Shown here in pieces: positions 8,925 through 15,643 of a DNA stretch of 64,000 bases. The stretch lies in contig VGWJ01000002.1 of the NCBI GenBank assembly GCA_016873635.1, positions 1-64,000 on the forward strand, read 5' to 3'. The notes under the pieces are model-generated. The model was given only the letters and a program-made list of their open reading frames with translations, ran no database searches and had not been told where the DNA came from. This stretch comes from Lentisphaerota bacterium (GTDB taxonomy: Bacteria; Verrucomicrobiota; Kiritimatiellia; UBA8416; VGWJ01). The stretch's first letter is position 1; each line of letters begins with the position of its first letter. The position numbers and the translations under genes are program-made.

Positions 8925-10226
8925 GTGGGCGCGACATTGACGGAAAAGATCCTGGCACGGGCCGCGGGGCGCACGACGGTCAAGCCGGGCGAGAACATCT
9001 GGATAAACGTGGACGTGCTGCTGACGCACGACGTGTGCGGCCCGGGCACGATCGGCGTCTTCCATCGCGAGTTCGGCCGCGATGCCGGGGTCTGGGACCC
9101 CGGAAAGGTCGTGATCATCCCCGACCACTACATTTTCACCGCGGACGAGAAGGCGCACCGCAACGTCGACACGCTGCGCGCCTTCGCGCGGGAGCAGAAC
9201 CTGCCGCACTACTACGACGTGGATTCGCCCCGCTACCAGGGCGTGTGCCACGTGGCCCTGCCCCAGCGCGGACACGTCCGCCCGGGCGAGGTCATCGTCG
9301 GAACCGACTCCCACACGTGCACGCACGGCGCGTTCGGGGCCTTCGCCACAGGGGTCGGCAATACCGACGCCGGGTTCGTAATGGGCACCGGCAAACTGCT
9401 GGTGAAAGTGCCCGAAACCATGCGTTTCCGTCTGCGCGGCTCCCCCCCTCCGGGCGTGACGGCGAAGGACATCGTCCTGCGCATCATCGGCGACATCGGC
9501 GTGGACGGCGCAACTTATTGCGCCATGGAGTTTTGCGGCGAAGCCGTCGCGGCGCTGAACATGGACGAGCGTATGACCGTGTGCAACATGGCCATCGAGG
9601 CCGGCGCCAAGAACGGCATTATGGAACCCGACGCAACGACCCTGGCCTACGTGCGGGCCCGCACCTCCGCGCCGTTCGAGCCGCTGTGCGCCGACCGGGA
9701 CGCCCCGGCGGCCGCCGACGCCGAAGTTGACGTATCCGCCCTGGAGCCCCTGGTGGCCGAGCCGCACCTGCCTTCCAGCGTGGCGCCGGCGCGCGAGCGC
9801 GGCGGCGTGAAAATCGACCGCGTCTACATCGGGTCGTGCACCGGCGGCAAGACCACCGACTTCATCATGGCGGCGCGCGTGCTCAAGGGCCGCCGCGTGG
9901 CGGTGACGACGTTCCTGGTGCCGGCCACGGTGGAAGTGGCCGAAAGCCTGATGACCGAAACGGTGGACGGCAAGTCCCTGGTGGAGATCTTCGCCGAGGC
10001 CGGCTGCCGCGATATCGCGCCGCCTTCCTGCGCCGCCTGCCTGGGCGGCCCCCCGGACACGTTCGGCCGCGCCGCCGGCAGCGAGACGATCGTCAGCACG
10101 ACCAACCGCAATTTCATCGGCCGGATGGGCTCCAAGCGGGCGTCCATCTACCTGGCTTCGCCGCTGACCGCGGCGGCGTCCGCGGTTGCGGGCCGCATCA
10201 CCGACCCGCGGGAGCTGCCGGGATGA
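8925..10226 (+). CDS. leuC: 3-isopropylmalate dehydratase large subunit (LeuC/HacA family)
   Basis: This subunit carries the [4Fe-4S] cluster of the aconitase-family enzyme that isomerises 2- to 3-isopropylmalate in leucine synthesis. Cluster ligands are visible in SCTGGKTTDF and PSCAACLGG. The GTDSHTCTHGAFGAFATGVGN block and substrate residues in GRMGSKRASIYLASP are intact. GTG 8925 is chosen for its GCGAGGA site 8 bp upstream, giving 433 residues; the frame opens at 8859 without support. The short form with a separate small subunit is the LeuC/HacA branch, so homoaconitase or a related dehydratase is possible. It overlaps leuD by 4 bp. Confidence 0.92.
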   Translation: MGATLTEKILARAAGRTTVKPGENIWINVDVLLTHDVCGPGTIGVFHREFGRDAGVWDPGKVVIIPDHYIFTADEKAHRNVDTLRAFAREQNLPHYYDVDSPRYQGVCHVALPQRGHVRPGEVIVGTDSHTCTHGAFGAFATGVGNTDAGFVMGTGKLLVKVPETMRFRLRGSPPPGVTAKDIVLRIIGDIGVDGATYCAMEFCGEAVAALNMDERMTVCNMAIEAGAKNGIMEPDATTLAYVRARTSAPFEPLCADRDAPAAADAEVDVSALEPLVAEPHLPSSVAPARERGGVKIDRVYIGSCTGGKTTDFIMAARVLKGRRVAVTTFLVPATVEVAESLMTETVDGKSLVEIFAEAGCRDIAPPSCAACLGGPPDTFGRAAGSETIVSTTNRNFIGRMGSKRASIYLASPLTAAASAVAGRITDPRELPG

Positions 10227-10801
10227 CGATGAATGCCGCGGGCCAAAGGCCGAACGAGGGCGTGATCGCGGGGCGGGTCTACGTGCTGGGCGATAACGTG
10301 GACACCGACCAGATCATCCCGGCGCAGTACCTGAACCTGGTCCCGACGATCCCGGAGGAATACGCGCGTCTGGGCACTCACGCCCTGGCCGGCCTGCCGG
10401 ACACGATGCCCGCGTTCGTGCCCCCCGGCGCGACGAAGTCCCCCTACGTCATCATCGTGAGCGGCCGCAATTTCGGCTGCGGCTCGTCGCGCGAGCACGC
10501 GCCCATCGCGCTGGGCGCGGCCGGCGTGCGGGCCGTTGTCGCGGAGTCCTACGCGCGCATCTTCTTCCGCAACGCCGTGGCCACGGGCGAGCTGTATCCG
10601 CTGGAGTCCGCCGACCGCCTGTGCGACGTGTTCCGCACGGGCGACGAGGCCACGCTGGACCCGGCGGACGAGACCATCGTCCACGCGCCTTCCGGACGCG
10701 CCTGGCGGCTGAAGCCGCTGGGCGCGGTGGGCCCGGTGATCGCGGCCGGCGGCATCTTCGGCTACGCGCGGGCCGCGGGCATGCTCGCGCCACGGTCATG
10801 A
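10223..10801 (+). CDS. leuD: 3-isopropylmalate dehydratase small subunit
   Basis: The small subunit forms the swivel domain that completes the active site of the LeuCD isomerase. The 192-residue protein shows GDNVDTDQIIPAQYL near the start, the substrate loop GRNFGCGSSREHAP and AESYARIFFRNAVATG. The ATG at 10223 overlaps the leuC stop as ATGA, so translation is coupled. The sequence class matches the short archaeal/bacterial type II LeuD. Its stop in turn overlaps the parA start. Confidence 0.93.
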   Translation: MTMNAAGQRPNEGVIAGRVYVLGDNVDTDQIIPAQYLNLVPTIPEEYARLGTHALAGLPDTMPAFVPPGATKSPYVIIVSGRNFGCGSSREHAPIALGAAGVRAVVAESYARIFFRNAVATGELYPLESADRLCDVFRTGDEATLDPADETIVHAPSGRAWRLKPLGAVGPVIAAGGIFGYARAAGMLAPRS

Positions 10802-11703
10802 CGGACGCAACGCCCAGGGGGCCCCTCGCCACGCGCGTCGTCGCCGTGGCCAACCAGAAGGGCGGCGTCGGCAAAACCACCACGGTCATCAACCTCGCCG
10901 CCTGCCTCGCCGAGCAGGGGCAGCGCATGCTGGTGATCGACCTCGACCCGCAGTGCAACGCGACCAGCGGGCTGGGCTTGTCGCCCGAGGAGGGCCTGAG
11001 CCTGTACCGCGCGCTGCTCGGCGAGCAGACCGCCCGCAACCTGATCCGGCCGACGGTCGCCGAGGGCGTGGACATCGTGCCCGCCGAGCTGGACCTCGCC
11101 GGCGCGGAAGTGGACGTGGCGCGCATGGACGGTTACCTGCACCGCTTCGCGCTGGCCCTCGCGCCGCTCCGCGCCGCGGCCGACTACGACGTCGTGCTCG
11201 TGGACTGCCCCCCTTCGCTGGGCATCCTGACCATGAACGCGCTGGCCGCGGCCGACGCCGCGCTGATCCCCATTCAATGCGAATACTACGCGCTGGAGGG
11301 ACTGAGCGTGATCACGCGACTGGTCACGCGTCTGCGCGAGGGCGGCGCCAATCCGCGCCTGGAGATCGAGGGCATCCTGATGACGATGTTCGACGGACGG
11401 ACCAACCTGTCCGCGCAGGTCGAGGCGGAAGTGCGCAAACATTTCGGCGACAAGACCTTCGCCACGGTGATTCCGCGCAACGTGCGCCTGAGCGAAGCCC
11501 CCAGCCACGGGCGGCCCGTAAACCAGTACGCCCGCGATTCGTCGGGCGCCTTCGCCTACCGCCTGCTGGCCGCGGAATTCATCCAGCGGACGCGGCGTCG
11601 CGACGCAGGCGCTTCAGCTTGCCCGCCACCGCCACCTTCTGCACCGGCGACATCCGGTCCACCAGCAGAACCCCCTCCAGATGATCCAGCTCGTGCTGGA
11701 TGA
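10798..11703 (+). CDS. parA: ParA/Soj-type chromosome-partitioning ATPase
   Basis: ParA ATPases dimerise on DNA and position chromosomes with a ParB partner. The deviant Walker A QKGGVGKTTT, Walker A' DLDPQCNATSGLG, Walker B DYDVVLVDCPPSLG and the GRPVNQYARDSSGA region are all intact. The ATG overlaps the leuD stop (ATGA), an unusual operon for parA, and no parB follows. The last roughly 38 residues are Pro/Ala-rich and lie on the strand opposite the end of def; the two coding regions overlap by 125 bp. The tail looks like stop-codon loss rather than a domain. It may be the chromosomal Soj or an orphan ParA. Confidence 0.9.
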   Translation: MTDATPRGPLATRVVAVANQKGGVGKTTTVINLAACLAEQGQRMLVIDLDPQCNATSGLGLSPEEGLSLYRALLGEQTARNLIRPTVAEGVDIVPAELDLAGAEVDVARMDGYLHRFALALAPLRAAADYDVVLVDCPPSLGILTMNALAAADAALIPIQCEYYALEGLSVITRLVTRLREGGANPRLEIEGILMTMFDGRTNLSAQVEAEVRKHFGDKTFATVIPRNVRLSEAPSHGRPVNQYARDSSGAFAYRLLAAEFIQRTRRRDAGASACPPPPPSAPATSGPPAEPPPDDPARAG

Positions 11704-12130
11704 CGCGCGCCAGCAGCGCGCGCGCGCGCAGCTCCCGTTCTTTCCCCTCCGCGTCCCGGTAGGCCACGGTGACTTCCGCCGCGCGCCTGACGTTGGCGTA
11801 GATGCCCGGGAAGCTCAGGCAGCCCTCCTGGCCCGTCTGTTCGCCCGCGGAAGCCACCAGGCGGGGATTGACCATCACGATCGGCATGGCCGCCTGCGGG
11901 TTGTGGCGTTCGCCCGTCCGCGGATCGGCGTCCAGGCGCGGCGGCACGTCGATGACGCACAGCGCCTCGCTGCGGCCGACCTGTTCGGCGGCCAGGCCCA
12001 GGCCTTCATGCGCATACATCGCGTCAAGCATGTCGCGCGCCAGGCCGCGCAGCCCGTTGCCGAAATCGGCGACGGGCCCGGCCTTCGCGCGCAGTTCCGC
12101 GCGGCCGTAGGTCAGGACGTCATACTTCAA
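11579..12130 (-). CDS. def: Peptide deformylase
   Basis: Def removes the formyl group from nascent proteins with a catalytic metal. All three motifs are present: EGLGLAAEQVG (motif I), EGCLSFPG (motif II, metal Cys) and QHELDHLEG (motif III, HExxH). The 183-residue length is typical. The start KYDVLTYGRAEL uses a TTG at 12130 that overlaps the end of the upstream LeuA-like gene by 11 bp, indicating coupled translation. The 3' end overlaps parA on the other strand. Confidence 0.93.
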   Translation of the reverse strand: MKYDVLTYGRAELRAKAGPVADFGNGLRGLARDMLDAMYAHEGLGLAAEQVGRSEALCVIDVPPRLDADPRTGERHNPQAAMPIVMVNPRLVASAGEQTGQEGCLSFPGIYANVRRAAEVTVAYRDAEGKERELRARALLARVIQHELDHLEGVLLVDRMSPVQKVAVAGKLKRLRRDAASAG

Positions 12131-13505
12131 AACCGCTCTCCTTCAGCCAGTCGGACAGGTGGGTCCGGACCTGTTCGACCATCTCGCGGTCCGAGATGGA
12201 GGTGGTGCGGTCGTGTTCGTATTCCCTGCAGATCCATTCATGGATGGCCTTGACGCCCGGGTGCTCCTTGGTCAGGGACGACGAGCCGCGACCGATCTTG
12301 TTGTGAACCCACAGCACGACGCCGGACAGTCCGCTCTTGTCCGTGATCGCGACCGACACCGGCCGGTTGAGGAGGCTGGCCGTGTCGAAGATATTGTAGA
12401 TCTCCTCGTTCTTCAGCAGCCCGTCCGCGTGGATCCCGGCCCGCGTCATGTTGAAGTCCTCGCCCACCAGCGGCTGGTTGGCGGGAATCTTGAAGTGCAG
12501 CTCCTTCTCGAAGTAGCGGGCGATCTCGGTGATGACGGTCGTGTCGACGCCGGCGTCGTTGCCCCGCAGCTGCAGATAGCTCAGCACGAGGCCTTCCAGG
12601 GGCGGGTTGCCCGTGCGCTCGCCGATGCCCAGGATGGTGCCGTTGGCGGCGGAGCATCCGTAAAGCCAGGCCGTGACGGCGTTGGCCGTCACCAGGTGCA
12701 GGTCGTTGTGCCCGTGCCATTCCATCCACTCGCTCGGCACGCCGGCATAGTAGGCCAGGCCGTAGATCAGGCCGGGAACGGAGCGCGGCATGGCCACGCC
12801 CGGAAAGGGCACGCCCAGCCCCAGCGTGTCGCACACGCGGATCTTGATGACGGTCTTGCTCTCTTCGGCCAGTTTCATCAGTTCGTGCGCGAAGGGCACC
12901 ACGAAACCGTAGAAATCGGCCCGCGTGGCGTCCTCGAAGTGGCAGCGCGGGGTGATGCCCACCTCGATGGCGTCGCGGATCACGCCGATGTAGTCGTTCA
13001 TCACCTCCTTGCGCCGTTTGCGAAGCTTCAGAAAGATGTGGTAGTCGGAACACGAAGTCAGGATGCCCGTCTCTTTCAGGCCCGCGTCCCTGGCCATCTG
13101 CAGGTCCTTGCGGTTGGCCCGGATCCAGCCCGTCACTTCGGGAAACTCGTAGCCCAGCGCCAGGACTTCGTCCATGGCCTGCCGGTCCTTGCGCGTGTAC
13201 AGGAAGAATTCGGCCTGCCGGATCACGCCTTTCGGGCCGCCGAGGCGGTGCAGCATCTTGTAGAGGTCCACGACCTGCTTGACGGTGTAGGGCGGCATGG
13301 ACTGCTGTCCGTCCCGGAACGAAGTGTCCGTGATCCATATCTCGCGCGGCGTGCGCATGGGCACCAGGCGGTGGTTGAAGCCCAGGCGGGGCGCCTCGGC
13401 GTATGGAAACACGTCCCGGAAAAGGTCGGGCTCGGACGGGTCCTCCAGATGGACCGTGTAGGAGTCGGCGTTGAATGTGTTGTACCCGGGGTTGAATTCC
13501 AGCAT
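12120..13505 (-). CDS. LeuA/homocitrate-synthase family enzyme, (Re)-citrate-synthase-like
   Basis: This 461-residue DRE-TIM metallolyase condenses acetyl-CoA with a 2-oxo acid. Visible signatures are ITDTSFRDGQQSMPPYT (the R-D-x-Q variant of the usual RDGEQ), metal ligands in EWHGHND and the loop GCSAANGTILGIGERTGNPPLEGL. There is no C-terminal leucine-regulatory domain. The N-terminal FPYAEAPRL and the EFFLYTRKDRQA segments resemble a group that I associate with anaerobic (Re)-citrate synthases, often annotated as 2-isopropylmalate or homocitrate synthase. ATG 13505 has GGAAGG 9 bp upstream. It is convergent with leuCD, so leucine synthesis is possible. The substrate is undecided. Confidence 0.8.
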   Translation of the reverse strand: MLEFNPGYNTFNADSYTVHLEDPSEPDLFRDVFPYAEAPRLGFNHRLVPMRTPREIWITDTSFRDGQQSMPPYTVKQVVDLYKMLHRLGGPKGVIRQAEFFLYTRKDRQAMDEVLALGYEFPEVTGWIRANRKDLQMARDAGLKETGILTSCSDYHIFLKLRKRRKEVMNDYIGVIRDAIEVGITPRCHFEDATRADFYGFVVPFAHELMKLAEESKTVIKIRVCDTLGLGVPFPGVAMPRSVPGLIYGLAYYAGVPSEWMEWHGHNDLHLVTANAVTAWLYGCSAANGTILGIGERTGNPPLEGLVLSYLQLRGNDAGVDTTVITEIARYFEKELHFKIPANQPLVGEDFNMTRAGIHADGLLKNEEIYNIFDTASLLNRPVSVAITDKSGLSGVVLWVHNKIGRGSSSLTKEHPGVKAIHEWICREYEHDRTTSISDREMVEQVRTHLSDWLKESGFEV

Positions 13506-13542
13506 GGGGCGCATCCTTCCAAACGTTATCCGAACTCCGCTC

Positions 13543-13571
13543 AGCCTACCCTCTCGCGCGCGCAAAGGCAA
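13543..13571 (-). promoter_or_regulatory. Predicted promoter for the LeuA-like gene and def
   Basis: TTGCCT, 17 bp, TAGGCT on the minus strand. The leader is about 30 nt and contains the GGAAGG ribosome-binding site. Confidence 0.5.
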
Positions 13572-13585
13572 GACGATGTGCGCGG

Positions 13586-13730
13586 GTAACGGGTCAGTTT
13601 CGCGCTGCAGCCGCAGGGTGGCCCGCGACCTTCCGGGCGCGGGCAAACGCAGTCCAGGCGCACGTACATGTCCGCCCGCGCCCTCATAGAAGGTCGCGGG
13701 CCACCCGTCCACCGCGTAACTGACCCCTTA
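13586..13730. repeat. Palindromic dispersed element, copy 2 (inverted)
   Basis: This is the reverse complement of the element at 8704-8838, with the same termini and loop. One stem arm carries a small insertion (TTCTATGA in place of TCC), so the central stem is slightly imperfect. It occupies most of the 301-bp space between the LeuA-like gene and the glycosyltransferase gene, next to both promoters. Confidence 0.85.
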
Positions 13731-13769
13731 CGTGCGCGGGGTGTCGCGGTGCGCGGGAAAGCTTTGGCC

Positions 13770-13799
13770 TTGCCGCAGCGCGTGAGGCGCGCTTATAGT
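13770..13799 (+). promoter_or_regulatory. Predicted promoter, leaderless type
   Basis: TTGCCG, 18 bp, TATAGT. Only 7 bp separate the -10 box from the ATG at 13807, so the mRNA would begin at or beside the start codon. Confidence 0.6.
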
Positions 13800-13806
13800 G
13801 CCGGCC

Positions 13807-14568
13807 ATGCGCGAGGCGTTGATCGTCATTCCCACGTATGACGAACGTGACAACGTGGAGTCGATCTCCCGGGCCATCCTGGAGATCGCACCCGACGTCC
13901 ACGTCCTTTTCGTGGACGACAACTCGCCCGACGGCACCGGCGAAGCGCTGGACCGCCTGGCGGCGGCCGACGCGCGCGTGCATGTAATCCACAAGTCCGG
14001 CAAGGCCGGCCTGGGCCGCGCCTATATCACGGGCTTCAAGTGGGCCCTGGAACGCCCGTACGGGCTGGTCTTCGGCATGGACGCGGATTTCTCCCACGAT
14101 CCCGCCGAGATCCCGGTCATGCGCCGCGCCGCGGAGGAAGCCGACCTGGTGATCGGTTCGCGCTACGTGAACGGCATCCGCATTACGAACTGGCCGCTCA
14201 GCCGCCTGCTCCTGAGCAAGGCCGCCGCGACCTACGTGCGCGTCATCACGGGCATGCCCGTGACCGACCCCACGGGCGGCTACCGCTGCTTCCGGCGCGA
14301 GACTCTGGAGAGCATCGATCTCGACGCAGTAATGTCCAACGGCTACTCGTTCCTCGTGGAAATGGCGTATGTGACCTGGATCAGCGGCTTCCGCATCAGC
14401 GAAGTGCCCATCACGTTCGAGGACCGCCGCTCCGGATATTCGAAGATGAGCATGGACATCTTCCGCGAATCGCTGTGGATCGTGTGGAAACTGGTCTTCC
14501 GCCACGGCCGGCGCCGGCGCCGCGTGCCCGGCCCGGCGCACGGGCCGGGGGGCGGCGGAATCGCTTGA
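13807..14568 (+). CDS. Polyprenyl-phosphate mannosyltransferase (GT2, DPM1-like)
   Basis: GT2 enzymes of this type transfer mannose from GDP-mannose to a polyprenyl phosphate on the inner face of the membrane. The 253-residue protein has the fold's markers: IPTYDERDNVESI, FVDDNSPDGTG, the metal motif FGMDADFSHDP and TDPTGGYRCFRRETL. There are no C-terminal membrane helices, as in the soluble DPM1 class. The frame also has a GTG 9 bp earlier, but the ATG is preferred. The next gene starts 14 bp downstream, and a DUF2723 GT-C follows, which suggests a lipid-linked sugar pathway. The exact sugar is inferred. Confidence 0.88.
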   Translation: MREALIVIPTYDERDNVESISRAILEIAPDVHVLFVDDNSPDGTGEALDRLAAADARVHVIHKSGKAGLGRAYITGFKWALERPYGLVFGMDADFSHDPAEIPVMRRAAEEADLVIGSRYVNGIRITNWPLSRLLLSKAAATYVRVITGMPVTDPTGGYRCFRRETLESIDLDAVMSNGYSFLVEMAYVTWISGFRISEVPITFEDRRSGYSKMSMDIFRESLWIVWKLVFRHGRRRRRVPGPAHGPGGGGIA

Positions 14569-14582
14569 TCGGAGGAGCCCGC

Positions 14583-15479
14583 ATGGGAACGCGTCCCGCG
14601 GACATGCTGGCGGCGTTGCGGCCCAGCCAGTGGACGAAGAACGCCGTCGTCCCGGCCGCCTTCGTGTTCGCGCTGGGCGACCGCGGCCAGCCGGTGGGCC
14701 CGGTCGACGGCCTGCGCGTGGCCGCGGCCACGCTCCTCTTCTGCCTGGTCTCGAGCGCGGTTTACCTTTTCAACGACATACGCGATCTGGAAGCCGACCG
14801 CCTTCACCCGCTCAAGAAGCACCGCCCTCTCGCCGCCGGACGCGTGGGCGTCGGCGCGGCCGGCCTGGTCTCCGCCCTGCTCGCCGCCGGCAGCCTGGGC
14901 GGCGCATGGCTCGTCGCGCCGCGCTTCGCCGGCGTCATGTCGGCGTACGTTCTCATCCAGCTGGTCTACAGCCTGGCGCTGAAACGCGTGGCCCTCGTGG
15001 ATATCATGGTGATTGCCGCGGGGTTCGTGCTGCGGGCGGTGGCCGGGGCCGTGGTGGTCGAAGCGACCATCTCGCCGTGGCTGCTGCTGTGCGCCTTTCT
15101 GCTGGCCGTGTTCCTGGCCCTCTGCAAGCGCCGCCACGAGAAGCTGCTGCTCGAGGACGCGGCCGGCGGGCACCGGCCCAGCCTCGACAAGTATGACCGG
15201 AGCCTGCTCGACCAGTTGATCGGCGTCGCCGCTTCGTCAACCATCGTGGCCTACGCGATCTACACGCTGGCGCCGGGAACCGTCGCCAAGTTCGGCACCT
15301 CCGCCCTGGGCCTGACCATTCCTTTCGTGATGTTCGGCGTCTTCCGCTACCTGGATCTGGTTTACCGGCACGAAGGGGGCGACCGCCCGGAGCGGATCCT
15401 GCTTTCCGACGTGCCGATCCTGGTGAACCTGGCCCTCTACGGAATCGCGGTGGCGCTGATCTTCGCGCTGGCCCGGTAG
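14583..15479 (+). CDS. UbiA-family decaprenyl-phosphate phosphoribosyltransferase-like enzyme
   Basis: This integral membrane prenyltransferase-fold protein (298 residues, about 8 hydrophobic helices) carries the polyprenyl-binding motif NDIRDLEADRLHP near residue 65. Its N-terminal RPSQWTKN is characteristic of enzymes that join phosphoribosyl pyrophosphate to decaprenyl phosphate, the first step to decaprenyl-phospho-arabinose in mycobacteria. A second acidic region, DKYDRSLLDQLIG, matches the family. GGAGGAG lies 7 bp before the ATG. It follows the mannosyltransferase gene by 14 bp and precedes the DUF2723 gene, so the three may make and use polyprenyl-linked sugars. Confidence 0.87.
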   Translation: MGTRPADMLAALRPSQWTKNAVVPAAFVFALGDRGQPVGPVDGLRVAAATLLFCLVSSAVYLFNDIRDLEADRLHPLKKHRPLAAGRVGVGAAGLVSALLAAGSLGGAWLVAPRFAGVMSAYVLIQLVYSLALKRVALVDIMVIAAGFVLRAVAGAVVVEATISPWLLLCAFLLAVFLALCKRRHEKLLLEDAAGGHRPSLDKYDRSLLDQLIGVAASSTIVAYAIYTLAPGTVAKFGTSALGLTIPFVMFGVFRYLDLVYRHEGGDRPERILLSDVPILVNLALYGIAVALIFALAR

Positions 15480-15528
15480 GATGCTTGATCCGCCCCCCCT
15501 CCCCGAGACTGCTGCTTCGCGCGTTTCC

Positions 15529-15566
15529 GGTCAGCCATACGATGGACGGGCGGCCCGCGACCTTGC
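15529..15566. repeat. Degenerate half copy of the palindromic element
   Basis: The stretch GGTCAG..TACGATGGACGGGCGGCCCGCGACCTT matches one end of the elements at 8704 and 13586 at roughly four bases in five. The other arm is missing. It lies between the UbiA-like gene and the DUF2723 gene. Confidence 0.6.
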
Positions 15567-15606
15567 CCCCCTGCGAAAACCGTCCGCCTTCGCATACCCG
15601 GCGGGC

Positions 15607-15636
15607 TTGCGCCGCAATCACGGGGCATGCTATGTT
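15607..15636 (+). promoter_or_regulatory. Predicted promoter, leaderless type
   Basis: TTGCGC, 18 bp, TATGTT. The -10 box ends 7 bp before an in-frame GTG at 15644, the same geometry as at 13770. This supports 15644 as start codon. Confidence 0.5.
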
Positions 15637-15643
15637 GACCGGC

